Source of the DNA: Porodaedalea pini
Lineage: Eukaryota; Basidiomycota; Agaricomycetes; Hymenochaetales; Hymenochaetaceae
Assembly: GCA_002794775.1 (NCBI GenBank)
Contig: NBAY01000071.1
Span: 155,431 to 219,430 of the forward strand
Direction: 5' to 3'
Length of the DNA stretch: 64,000 nucleotides
A program made the translations under genes and the position numbers. The notes beneath the pieces were generated by a model, which saw only the letters and a program-made list of their open reading frames with translations, made no database searches and was not told where the DNA came from. Below are positions 1 through 11,277 of this stretch, piece by piece (position 1 is the first letter of the stretch; the number at the start of each line of letters is the position of its first letter).

Positions 1-1349
1 TGCAGAGGTGCTCGCAAGGAAGACGAGACCACCCGTGGACCTCTTCATGTTTTAGTGCGTACATGTTCTTCTTCTTTTTTCAATGTATTGTGTTTGAGAT
101 TAGAATGGAGGCATTTGTATTAACTTGATACTTACTATCGACCTTTCCCTCTAGTTTATTTTTGCAGCGTGAGGGCTCGGAAGACATTCTAGACTTTTGG
201 CTCGACGTTCAGCAGCATGAGAATCTGTGCCGTGCCTATTTCAAGGATGTGCGCAAGTCAGGTCGTACTATCAAAGAAGATTGGCCACAGTACTGGGACT
301 ATGCTCGCCGTCGCGGCTCCATTTACGGTACCGTTGTTGGATTTGGTGGCAACGCGCGCGGTGGCGACCCTGGCACCAAACGCAGCACGGCCAGCACTGG
401 TGAGATGTTGTCAGAGCAGGAGCGGTACGGTCAACGTGATGAGAAAGAACGACTTGGCGAACGGAGCACAAGTCCTCGATCGCTGACTCCAGGGATGTAT
501 GAGAAGGAACCACATCGGGCTGCTTCACCCAGTGAAACGCACGACCCTCGTCGCTCTTCCACACCATTTTCACTTTCCGGAAGGGCGTCAGCGTTGCACA
601 AGCGTGTCAGTCGAGCTCCGACAGTCATTCCTCGTACGGCCGCCATCACTCGCATGGACCTTGTAGCATCCGCAGAGCGGATCTATTTTAGATACCTTTC
701 TCCGCCGACGCGCGCATCCTTGGCTGCCGATTCCTCCCAGAACCATGAAATTTATCTCCCACCCTCTCTCAGGATCCACTCTTTCACACTTTCGTCTACC
801 CGTGAGCCGAAATCTCAGGACGAGCTCAATGCGCTCGCGCAGATCCCCGACATGTTTCACGCGCAAAAGGACTACTGCTTCCGCGCTATGGAGCAAGATG
901 CTTACCCTCGCTTCCTGCGGGCTAAGGCGTTCGGAAACCTGACTCCAGTCAGCGCGCTCGTGCGTCTTGTACTCGGGTTGGTTATTCTCTGGGTCGGCCT
1001 CGCGGTCGGCTTCTCTCTTATTTTCTTGGATGTTAAACCCAAGTCTAAGCGATTTTTCGTAAGTTCATGCTCTCCCTCTTTGGATCTCTTCAGACGTCTC
1101 ATAACTTCATAGCTCTTCATACCATTCACGCTCGCTATTCTCTTCCTAATAAGCCACCAGTATGAGCTCGACCCCATTCTCGTTTTCTTGGGCCAGTCAG
1201 AGACGACGCCATTCCGTACGCTACGCATCCGTGAGCCTTATGTCAAGAAACTGCTCCTCGGACGCGCAATTTGGGTCACCCTTCTCGTTGCAGCCTGCGT
1301 TGCTGCGCTTACTCTCATATTCTGGGCGGTACCAGGCCATCGGTTGTAG
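1..1349 (+). CDS. RAX1: Rax1-like RGS-domain membrane protein (5' partial)
   Basis: RGS domain followed by C-terminal membrane segments, the architecture of fungal Rax1 (bud-site/polarity protein). Three exons fit: 1-54, 155-1058 and 1161-1349. Intron 1 has donor gtgcgt and acceptor tctag, and splicing restores the RGS reading PPVDLFMFYLFLQREGSEDI, followed by LDFWLDVQQHENLCRAYF. The middle is a Ser/Arg/Pro-rich low-complexity linker. One hydrophobic segment lies near the end of exon 2 (LVRLVLGLVILWVGLAVGFS) and another in exon 3 (WVTLLVAACVAALTLIFW) just before the stop. The start codon is outside the window. The function in polarity is known from yeast and only inferred here. The neighbour is convergent (HMG-box gene). 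Confidence 0.8.
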
Positions 1350-1840
1350 GCTGAAGGGTTGTCGTGCTTATGTACTCGTCGGGTTTTACCTCTTTGTTTC
1401 CTCTGCTTCCACGCTTTGCTTTGTCAAGCTGCTCTTTCACCTCAGCTGGCTTCCTTAATTATTACTCACATACCCAGGTTTTTATTCCTTGAACCCTTGC
1501 TTTTTATGCCATGAATTAATGACTTCGATCTGTACTTCACTCTTTCCTGGAGTTTTTGTGATTACGGATTGCTTTCTGCCTTGCTTACTGTTTACGGTGT
1601 TGTACGCCGGAATCACGTTGCACTCGTCATGATAAAAATGAGTAACTCAAGCTTGTTGAGCAATATGTAACAAAAAGGGCTAGGCATACGGAATAATTGC
1701 CAGCGAAAACAAAGGGCGAGCAAAATATACAATAGCTTGATAGTCATCCAAGCATTGGGAATGGCAGGTAGAGTAATCCAGAAGGGTGCATCTTGATGAG
1801 ACACGCGAAATTGTAAGGATAAATAAGAAAAAGCAATTCT
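1350..1840. other. Intergenic, convergent 3' ends
   Basis: About 490 bp between the stops of the RGS gene and the HMG-box gene. It is T-rich on the plus strand after the RGS stop and presumably holds both 3' UTRs. No gene or repeat seen. Confidence 0.6.
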
Positions 1841-2976
1841 CTATTGCTGCGCTGATTCGTTAAAGGCTTTGACCGCTTCATTGTACTTTTCCATATACGG
1901 CTGGAAAGGCATCCGATTGGTAAGCCATGATCGCTCTGTCAGAAAAATAAACGAACCATCTTCTCTTCGTTTGACAAGCTTTTCCATTTCTTGCCCATTT
2001 CACTCGCGAAATTTTGATTATCCTGCAGAGTCGTAATACCCGGTGTATTGGCACGCTGCTCCGAAGCGAAGCTGATATTCGTGGATCAGTAAATGAAGCG
2101 ACAAAAGGGCTCGGCCACTTTACTGCCACACTTACATGAAGTATGGTGTGGTGGGCTTGCTGTGTCTGATCCGGAACAACTTCTTTTTCCCCTTGACGGC
2201 GCGGCGCCTTTGCTGCGAGTGAATACAGGGTCCGCACGGAGATGATATAGCAACATACTTATTGATTTCCTTGATAATAGCAGGGTCGACATTCTTGAGA
2301 TACTCCTCGAGCTTCTTCTTATACTCTACTTGAGCCACGTTAACTTCGTCGCTAAAGGCCTATTCAACAGCAGATTGAGAATGGTACTCGTACAACGAGA
2401 ATGATTCGGGATGGCTGACTTGTTTTTCATGTTCTGTAAGTGCCTTCCAGGAGACACCCGCTTCTCTGGAGACTCTACGGACCATATCTGAGCCATTCTC
2501 CCCCTCCATTTGCTGACTTCCAGCAAAATATTTGCGGAAGAATAATATGTAAGGACCCCCAGGTGCTTTTGGAGGCTTATCCTCGGCCTTTATTTTAAGT
2601 CGAGGGGTAGCTGGGATAAAAAGGCGTATTTAACAAAGGAAGACAATGGTTGCAAGTTTATCTGGCACGTACGTTTCTTGACCGCCGTCTTCTTCTTCAC
2701 CTTCTTTGGCTTTGGCGCAGCCTTCTTGGTCTTGGACTTCTTTGCGGCAGGCTTTTTCGCAGATTTGCTGGCGGTCTTTTCCTTCGTAACCGTGTTCTTA
2801 GCTGAGGGTTTTGCTGCCGCTGTCGCGGCACGAGCCCAGGCGACGCTTGAGACAGAGAAGCTACGTGTTATCAAGGACGGCTGGGTGCGTCGAAAAGCGA
2901 ACAAAGACGACGCAATGGCATTGCGCGAGATGACGCGCGTCGAGAGCAACGAAAAAAGCATGGAAGGCGGTGACAA
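1841..2976 (-). CDS. Mitochondrial HMG-box DNA-packaging protein (Abf2/TFAM-like)
   Basis: Predicted mtDNA-binding protein. The N-terminus is Arg/Ser-rich and poor in acids (MLFSLLSTRVISRNAIASS onward), like a mitochondrial presequence. A Lys/Ala/Pro tract follows (KKPAAKKSKTKKAAPKPKK), then two HMG-box-like units. Box 1 begins KPPKAPGGPYILFFRKYF and runs to WKALTEHEKQ. Box 2 is assembled across small exons (PTTPYFMFASEQRANTPGI, then FASEMGKKWKSLSNEEKM, then PYMEKYNEAVKAFNESAQQ and stop). About five introns of 40-110 nt give continuous frames: the first has its donor just below 2673 and its acceptor at 2610, and the last removes 56 nt before PYMEKY. Start chosen at the first Met of the open frame; a second Met five codons later is equally good. 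A nuclear HMG protein is the alternative, but the presequence argues for mitochondria. Confidence 0.78.
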
Positions 2977-5900
2977 CGACGGAGATGAAGAACGAAGTCT
3001 GAACTGCGAAAACGAACGCGGTTGCCACTTTGGTGTCGCGTACGAGGCTGTGACACGACTGTGACATGGATGTCAGTGTGACGGTCTCTTTCGCGTTGGT
3101 GTCTTCCAGCCGCGCCGTTGGTCTCCCGCTCAACTACATATACGCAATATAAATCTGCACATCTGCTACAGGTCCATTAATACTGAACGTGCGCATAATA
3201 TTCTTTCCAATGTTATTATTTTTCCACCTCGTACACCCCAGTGGAGTCTCCGGCTTACTGTTTGCCAGTGTTCAAAACGTTCCTGTGTTTAGTGGGTTGC
3301 TCATACTTTTGGTTCGATCTTGACAACATCGTACGGTAAACAAGTGTATAAGGAAGTGCTTCTGATCATCCAACTGGATACAGCTTGGTAGCAATCCTGC
3401 TCCTCACGCTCCCGACTTAAATCAGTAAGGGTGTTGCGAATAAACATGCCGCGGTGCAGAGGGTGGACCGGTCTCTCCGTACGACTAGGATGCAAAAAGA
3501 GCGCTCGATCATCGGAGAGACATATCATCCCATATCCCAGGTTCCGAGCGCATCAGGGCGGGAGCACGATTTCGATCTTGCCGTGACCGCGCGATGTGTA
3601 TAGTGCCTTGATTCGCCAAGAAAATCGAAGGCTTGTGGAATTCTGGCCTTTTCAGACCGCTCTGTCCAAACATTCGTGAGTGCCTCTCATCAAGCTCCCT
3701 ATGAATGCAGGACTCTTCCTTCGATGCATGGCACTATTGAGGACCGGGAATGACGGTGCGATATACAAGGGCAGTACTCGAAGAAGGGGCCCAGACCTCA
3801 TTGCCGCTACTCAAGTGGGATTTCGGGTGTAGACGAGAGCCGGCTCTGCATCACTGTAAACGGGGTTGCATCTGATGCTGTGCTTCCATGATGGACATAC
3901 AGGAATACATAATCGGCAGGTCTTTGCTTGCTGTGCCCAACTGCTATTCAATTGCCAATCTGTATCCCCAACGCGGCCGCATTATTTTCTTCTCGAGCGC
4001 TTCTGAGCGCTCGGCCTCGCCTCAAATTCTTTGATCAGTGGCACCTAGCTCTGCAGTAATATGTAACTAGGGCCAACTCTGGTATTTTTTCATGCAACAC
4101 AACAGACCCTTAAATACGTCCGAATCATTGGTTTCAAGAAATTGACCGTCTGATGTTCTCTTGAGAAGGAGGCTATGCCATCAACAGCTGTGTGGCTTTT
4201 GCGTTCCGCTTTTCTCCATTCTTCACTCTGAAAGCCGTAGCTCTTACCCATCCCTCATAGACGCTTAGGCTTTCTCTTTGTCCTTGTACTTTTAGCCTTT
4301 TTACAAAGCTCAGTTTCGGATGTGATCAAGCTCAGTGCACATGGCATGCCTTTATCCACATCTCGGGGGAGTTCAGGCTTTCGTACGTACGATTATTTTC
4401 CTCGCTGTTGAAAGTTCACTCCAACGTTCATATTACATCAGGCCTTGTTACCCTTCAAGGGATGCTCCTTACCAGGGACTTCTTCGCACCAGGCAGATAT
4501 ACGCTGCGAAGTGGCAAAGTTGACTCGAAGACAGCGTGCGATTAATCGATTAAAACTATGTCTTGATCTACAACTCCCAGTTGCTACATGGCTTGGTTAT
4601 GACAGCACTTCATTACAGTATGTTGTTTATACATAATTCAGTCCAGCTCGCTCATCACTTCGTATTTACGTCGCTGCTCCAGAGAAATGGGACTCTGAAT
4701 CCCGCACGTTAACATCTGCTGTGTCTCTATTGTTTCGCAACGTCAGCAGAAACATTGAGTATGCCATCTGCCATGCGCCTCGGTCTGTATTGCGGCACGG
4801 CAATTCTTGTATACAGTCTCGTCGCTTGGAAATTCGTATGCATGCTGGAACTCATCAAACGAAGAACAATAAGAACTCAGAGCAATATGAACACACTTAA
4901 ACCATAGGCTTTTTGTGACTCCACATGGCTGTGACGTCGCAATCCGACCAACTTTTATTCTTTTCGTATTATATGCTCGCTACAAGAGATGCGTCCTTTA
5001 CCGTGAAATGCACGTGATTTTCTACATTCACTCGGCACTGCTCTACTGTAGTCAACTTTCCGTCCAGATCTCAGTCCGAGCTGAAAAGTTAAGCGTAACA
5101 ATGCGCATTGACTTGATATGCTCGGTGAATAAACTGTGCAGCACGAGACATCACAAGAGCTTCAGAGACCTCGGACTGCGGCCGGCTACGAGTCATAACT
5201 TCCTCCGACAAAGCATCACGGATCAACCACTGGATTGTTCGCGCTTCATACCATGTTTCCCGACAAAGGACGTATCTCAGCTCATCAGTTGTGGAAAAGG
5301 TGACCATTCGAATTGGACTTCGCATTTAGGTCGCATCTCGGTTGTCTCTCAAACCCGCTACCCACTTACTGGGGAAAGAAACAAGGATGAGTCGGAGCTG
5401 TGGGAGAGGCGGCTCGGAAATCAGAGGGGCCTTTCCTAGACGCAGAGCTCAACACACACGTTCAACTAGAGGAACCCTTTCCTCATACTCAGTTCCTGGG
5501 GCCCGACTGACGGATCTTTCCTGATATGGACAAGCGTGATGGACCCCCGAACCTGCCCCAAGGTCATTTCGATTCGGACTCGGGACACGTCTCAACTTCT
5601 GACTTATCACTCCTGGCTACAGGTACTGCTGTGTTATCACAAGAGCTTCTCGACGAACTTCGGGGTTTCGTCTAGATGTTGATTGTCACCAACTAATTTA
5701 AAGCAGCTAGCAACGTCTCTCGGACAGGTTGTCACGTATCGTCCATAGATGCTACGCTTTTAGAGCTCAGCTGCCTTTTTACCCATAAAATCGATTGTCA
5801 GTCTATCTCCTGACATTTACAAATACGACTAACTGCATCAAACTGCTTCTCGCAAGGTCGAGCTACTGACTTGGAACAAAATGATGGGGTCTCCGTGCAC

Positions 5901-6349
5901 TGCCTGCGCATTTCTGTGCACAGCACAGGATGAGTCCAGCTTTGTCAATCTCCCTGGCTATGTTTTCTCGCCTAGCCGAAGCAACGCTATGATTCAGCAG
6001 CTTGTCTCACTACCCACGGCTTGATTTTCCCGCACAAAACGGTCTATCAAAATGACCGCCACTTATCCACCCTGTCACGGAGGTCTTGCCTCGCTACTTG
6101 CTTCTTTCCGCGTTAGAGATATGTGAACACTCGTGGACAAAATGGGGCTCGTCTTTCTGTCCGATGCATTGAGGCAACGACAAGCGTATCAAATATGATC
6201 CTTGCGTATCCCCTCAGACATAAAAGCTGAGGTGCTCAGATCATCTCAAATCATCTGTGCTACTTAATCGCGAACACTGAGGCAAGGTTGTTTCATAAAC
6301 TCTACTGCTCACCACACTGAGTCATCCACTCAATTGCGCAGACTTTAAA
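2977..6349. other. About 3.4 kb without a recognisable gene
   Basis: Only short open frames occur, on both strands, and none shows a recognisable domain, a splice-joinable partner or low-complexity protein bias. The longest (4915-5439, +) reads like random translation. A perfect 8-bp inverted repeat with a 4-nt loop lies at 3994-4013. The last few hundred bases should hold the promoter of the GST gene. No LTR, LINE or tRNA signature was seen. Confidence 0.55.
3994..4013. repeat. Short perfect hairpin
   Basis: The 8-nt arms CGAGCGCT and AGCGCTCG are exact reverse complements, separated by TCTG. Isolated in the gene-poor stretch; no T-run follows on either side. Confidence 0.5.
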
Positions 6350-7221
6350 ATGAAGTCGAATGTATGCTCTTTTTCTCCTCACTATACCTCCTGACTCACT
6401 TTATCCTCAATGTCTCAGCCATACATTACACTCTACGATACCCCATCGTCGCAGTCGAACGGATGGGCTCCGAGCATTTGGAGAATTAGGTTTGCAATTT
6501 TTTTTAGACCTATATCCTATTAACTGAAGAGCCCTTCTTCCTCAGGCTGATCCTTAATTACAAGCGACTTCCTTACCGCACCAAGTGGATCGAATTCCCC
6601 GACCTAGACCGCACAATGCGCTCTATCGGAGCTCCTGCGACATCGAAACGCTCTGATGGACGCTCCGTATACACCCTCCCCGTCATTGTCGACCCAATCC
6701 GATCGCCGAACGCACCTGTCGTTCTTGCGAATCCCTCAGTTATCTCAGAATACCTCGAGATAAATTACCCGGCGCGACCTCTCTTCCCAGACGGAAGCAA
6801 GGCTCTCCAGACTCTCTTTGTCCATTACTTGCAGGAGGTGTTCTCGAGGCCGCTCTTGCCTATTATGATTCCTCTCAGCGCACAGCGGCTCACCGAGCGC
6901 AGTCAAGCTCATATATTTTCATCTGGCCAGCGTCCAGCCGAGGCGTCCCTGTCGGGACCGCAGCGTGAACAAGCTTGGGTCGCGGTCCGCGATAACTTCA
7001 ACTTTCTCGCCTCTGTTCTCGACAAGAACAATGGCGAGGACGGCGACGGCGTCGTAGTCTCCGGACGCGACCTCACGTATGCAGACTTCGCCATCTGTGC
7101 GATACTCATATGGGTTGAGCGCGTCTCACCTCAGGACGGCTGGCCCCGCGTCAAGTCATGGAACGGTGGACGCTGGACCAGGCTCATGGAAAGGTGTCGG
7201 GACTACATGGATGTGATGTGA
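6350..7221 (+). CDS. Glutathione S-transferase, fungal etherase-like class
   Basis: Likely cytosolic GST of the fungal class related to bacterial beta-etherases, which conjugates or removes glutathione on small hydrophobic substrates. Three exons join in frame: 6350-6361, 6419-6489 and 6546-7221, giving about 252 residues, normal for a GST. The thioredoxin-fold N-terminal domain begins PYITLYDTPSSQSNGWAPSI and contains WRIRLILNYKRLPYRTKWIE and the cis-Pro region (YTLPVIVDP). The C-terminal helical domain includes DLTYADFAICAILIWVERV. The first exon is only four codons, so the ATG at 6350 is supported mainly by the donor right after it and the frame it gives. Wood-decay fungi usually carry several members of this class. 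The substrate cannot be read from the sequence. Confidence 0.85.
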
Positions 7222-7748
7222 TGCGTCCACAATCCCGTTAGGACGGTATACGAGACCCATGGAATTCCTACCGATTCATCCATTCAGCCGACATCAGCTC
7301 GTACCATCTCAGGGACATCATAAATGCACTGCTATACAATATTTACCCAAATTCACATACTGTATAGGATTTTTAATAGCACAGACTCCATGCTAGAGCA
7401 AGTACGGAAGGGATACATGTTTCAACGTAGATGATTAGAATTAGGCTTTACTGCAAGTGTATCTGCTTTACGTGGTGTAAATCGCACATATGATATTTAT
7501 TTATTCAAATCAGTTGATGCCAACGCCCTCCATCAAGGCGCAGTAATGTTTTGTGGGTCCGAGTCAGTGCGTCATGATCGTCACGAAGCCAAATGTCGCG
7601 TGCGCGGCGCTGAGGTTACGCGAAATCGATCGTCTCCAGACATCCTGATGAATTGACAAAATACAAGTTAATTTGACATAAAACTACTAATCTGCATTGA
7701 TACTACTACGTGGCGCGTATGCTAGTCTCGCAAGCGATTCAAACGAGG
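7222..7748. other. Intergenic, convergent 3' ends
   Basis: About 530 bp between the GST stop and the stop of the oxidoreductase on the other strand. AT-rich in the middle; no gene seen. Confidence 0.6.
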
Positions 7749-9363
7749 TTAATCGTCAGCTAAGACAATAATAGCTTTTCCAGTGTTCTTCCCCGTCTGC
7801 ACGTCAAGCAGTGTCTGACCGACTGACTCAAGGCCACGTCTGACATCTTCCAAGTACCTGAAGTCTCCTTTCGCAACCTTTGGAGGGACGAAACGCAGAA
7901 ATTCGGCGCCATACTTCTCTTCAAAATTATTAACAATGTAGCCAACCACGGAGATGCTCTTGAAAAGAATCTGTCCGAAGTTCTGTTAAAGCAAAGGTCG
8001 ACTTGAAGTCAGCTCTTTCGTCGCCACAGGCCTACGTCGCACTTACCTTGACGGGCTGAGGCTGCCCATTGTACATTGAAATCAGGCCACATATCTTCAC
8101 AGAAGTCACGAGATTAGGGGCTATCAAATGGATCGAGAAAAGGAAGACGACATACAACAAAATGTGCGAATGGCGCAGCCGCTTCGAGGGCGCAATCAAG
8201 AGATTCACCACCGACATGATCCCAATAGCTAGGAAAGTTCTATTCAGTCATTTGAAGCATCTAAAGAACAGATGTGCGCTCACAAGTTGATCGGTCCATG
8301 TTCCTTGAGCACTTCTTTAGTGGACGTGGTCTTATAATCGAACGCGATGTCGGCCCCGCACGCCTTCATGAACTTCACTTTTTCGTCTGAGCCCGCAGAG
8401 GCAATCACTTTCAGCCCGTCAAGCTTTGCAAGTTGAATCAGGAGCCTATTATACGTGTGTGGAAAACATCGGTTGAGTGTTACAAAGGCAGGCGATGAAT
8501 ATCACTCACGAGCCAACCGGGCCCGCTCCCGTGGTGATGAATATAGTATCTTCCTGAAATGCAAGAGTTTAGCGACAATAAACTAAGGCGTATACTGCAG
8601 CTAACCTTCTTGGCGTAAGGTTGTATATACTCCTTGTATCCGTAATAAGCAGTCCTGCCTATCGCAAGAAGTTTTCAAGATAAGTCGGTAATATCACGCG
8701 ATATTCACTGACCTGGCATGCCACAGACGCCGATATACGTCGACCACGGTAAACTTTCTGTGTTTTCTACCTTCTTGTGGTTTCCAAGGTCATTCAAGAC
8801 GGCATACTCGGCGAATGCTAATCCACGGGAAGATCGTCAATGAGACACCGTAGAAGAGGAAGCAGCACGTGCTCACGATGAATGCCATATAAATGGTCCC
8901 CGATACTGAACTCCGGGTTCTCTGAGCGAATGACCTTACTGATGCCGTGACCATTGATTCTAAATGCACTTTTAGTCAGCACGTACAAACATTATGAACA
9001 ATTGTAGTAATGATCTCACGGCTGTCCGATCTGAAAGTTACTCTAATAGGTTGACATGTCAGAAATGGATGTAAAACTAGAACTAATAAGTATTTACCCT
9101 GTAGCCGCCTTGCTTGTTCATCAAGCCGCGAAGATACGGGTCGACAGAAAGTACGAGTACTTTGACAAGAACGCCGCCGTTCAAGGGCTGATTGTCAAGG
9201 TCGATTGTCTCTGATTTGTCAACAATCACAGTCTTTCCTGGCTCAGGGTAACCTAGAGAATTGTGCGACCCAAAGTTAGGCGCTAGGAACCATATAAAGT
9301 AGAGTGTACGGTACCCGTGGGGTAGTCATTGAAAATGACTCGCGTATTTGCGACTGGAGACAT
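7749..9363 (-). CDS. NADP-dependent MDR oxidoreductase (alkenal/prostaglandin-reductase type)
   Basis: Zinc-free medium-chain reductase of the leukotriene B4 dehydrogenase/enone-reductase type, which reduces the double bond of alpha,beta-unsaturated carbonyls with NADPH. Many short exons rebuild the family order: MSPVANTRVIFNDYPTG, then a GroES-like fold with VLVLSVDPYLRGLMNKQGGY, then LPWSTYIGVCGMPGQTAYYG, then the Rossmann motif FITTGAGPVGS and LIQLAKLDGLKVIASAGSDE, then YWDHVGGESLDCALEAAAPF, and finally NTGKAIIVLADD and stop. The start at 9363 is the Met opening the first exon. Zinc-ligand cysteines of classical alcohol dehydrogenases are not seen. It shares an upstream region with the divergent UTP16 gene. 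Confidence 0.82.
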
Positions 9364-10064
9364 GATGGATAGTAGCTCGCTGCCCCCGAAGACTGAAACA
9401 GGTGGTGGTTATATACCAAACGCAGGCCTTTCACACACTCGGTTATACATCATCGATTATGCATCATATAAGCAGCGCGTGCGCGTAGGCGCGGTTGCGA
9501 TTTGGCTTAGAGAAAACTCCAGCAGATGACTGATACTCCAAACTCTCTGAGTAAGAGGTATAGTCAAATCAATACATACAGCGTTTCCCAAAAATGATGA
9601 ATGCGCACTTTTCTCTGGCCTGCCTAATCGGGGTAACCGAGCCTGTTTAAGCAACTAAGTAGTCTTGCGACCTCAAATGCATGTCTTTTCAGCACCCTCC
9701 TACATGCATCTCGGTATGCATATCATGGGTTTTCTCACTTGTGTCTGGCGTTCAGAAGAAAACGAAATAGCCAGGCTGTTGAGCCATTGGCCATCGTCAG
9801 ACAAGCAATTGAGGACACGGTTGAGACATACGTGCCGGCGGTCCAACCTACCCAAATCAGCTCGATTATCTCAACTAGGCACGTCGTAAGAGATATGCAC
9901 AAAAAGTGTTGACTTTGTTATCATTTCTTGGTATTGCTTGAGATATCCCCGATTCCAGACAGTCGAAGGAAACGAGGAAGCTCGAACTCAAGAAAGGGCA
10001 CATTTTCCCACACATTTTTACTTGCTTTGTACCAGGTCGTTCTCCAATCTTTCAAATTTTCGAA
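9364..10064. other. Divergent promoter region
   Basis: About 700 bp between two divergent start codons (oxidoreductase on minus, UTP16-like on plus). No coding signal found. A bidirectional promoter is inferred from position only. Confidence 0.5.
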
Positions 10065-11149
10065 ATGGCACCTTCACGAGCTTTTTATCCCACTTCTGAT
10101 GCAAACGACGACGACGACGACGACGACGCCGCTCCCGAGTCCGTCACTCTTACCCAGTCAAGGGCCGACGTAAAACGGCTCAACGAGGCCCGTCAAGCTG
10201 CTGAATCCGACGCGAAACGCAAGAGGAAGGAAAAGAACAGGCTCAAGGATGGCTACCTGAAAAAGTGCTCTCGGGAGATACGAGGAATCAGTGCAACTCG
10301 GCTCCATAGTGCGGAGAAGACAGAGAAACCTAGTGGCAAGGCAAAGAGCCGGAGAACGATGGCGAGGATGAAGGGAGACGGGACCTGGAGGACCGGATGG
10401 AGCGCGCTATGCGTGACGCACAGGATGAAGAGTACGGGGAAGGGGAAGCCTGGGGAGGGTTTGGGAGCGGTTCTGAGATTGAAGACGACTTCGGTTCTAG
10501 GCTTGGGCGAGGATCGGACGACTCAGGCTTGACTTCTGAAGAAGAAGGCAACGAGTTAGAATCCACCGAAGACAACAGCGATCCCATGGATGGAGTTGAA
10601 GAGGAGGAATCTAGCGAGAGCCCATTGAATACACGACTTCTGAAGGAACCAAAACTGGACTATCTCCCCGAACACCTTTTCTCCGAAGCCCTTTCAAAAA
10701 TCCAGGTCCCCAGCAAGCAGGAAACCCCATCCGCTAAATGGCCCCTCAAATTAAGACCCAAACAAAAGCGCAAGTCAGTGAAGAAGCGCAAGGCAAAAGA
10801 CACCATCTTAGGGTGCGTTTATATTTCATTCAAACATCTATGTTTATACAAACTTCATTTCTGTAGCTCGAAGACTATTCGTACAGTCGCCGCCAAAACG
10901 ACTCATATTTCGTCTGCTGCATCTCGTACACTTCCACCTGGTAAGGTGAGGCGGTTTTACGAAGACCATCTAAGCCTTAAAGTAAAACGTTCCGGTAAAA
11001 CTCATGGTGGTTGGGAAAGAAAAGCTGGTACGTCGAGTATCATTGCACTTTGTTCCTGATGCACCCATCTAATTGTTACGCTTGCAGCGAATGTCGGGGT
11101 GTTGCGTAGCAGTACTCTGCCAGCGGCCAACTTTGTCCGTAACAGCTAG
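10065..11149 (+). CDS. UTP16: UTP16/BUD21-like U3 snoRNP (SSU processome) protein, with apparent frame change
   Basis: Small acidic/basic nucleolar protein resembling yeast Utp16/Bud21, a U3 snoRNA-associated 18S rRNA processing factor. Order matches: an Asp run from a GAC microsatellite near 10106-10130, a basic coiled-coil-like stretch (RQAAESDAKRKRKEKNRLKD), an acidic centre, DYLPEHLFSEALSKIQVP, and a C-terminus with TLPPGKVRRFYEDH and GGWERKAANVGVLRS. Exons 10867-11027 and 11088-11149 join cleanly to the one ending at 10812 (donors gtgcgt and gtacgt). Between about 10330 and 10390 the frame switches: the basic part is read in one frame and GKEPENDGEDEGRRDLEDRM in another, and no convincing intron links them. 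Either a one-base change, an unusual intron or a sequencing error. Convergent with RPP1, 128 bp apart. Confidence 0.68.
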
Positions 11150-11277
11150 ATTGGTCGAACATTCTAATCTGCATTTGGTATTGAACATCAATTATACGGC
11201 ATCATGTACTGCATTCTTTTTTAATCGCGAGGTGTCCGAGATGGCATGTAGAACTACTAAAATGAGTGAACATCAAT

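Noticed and set aside
4915..5439. 174-codon open frame on the plus strand
   Set aside because: No domain, no coding-like composition, no supporting neighbours; overlaps other random frames in the gene-free stretch.
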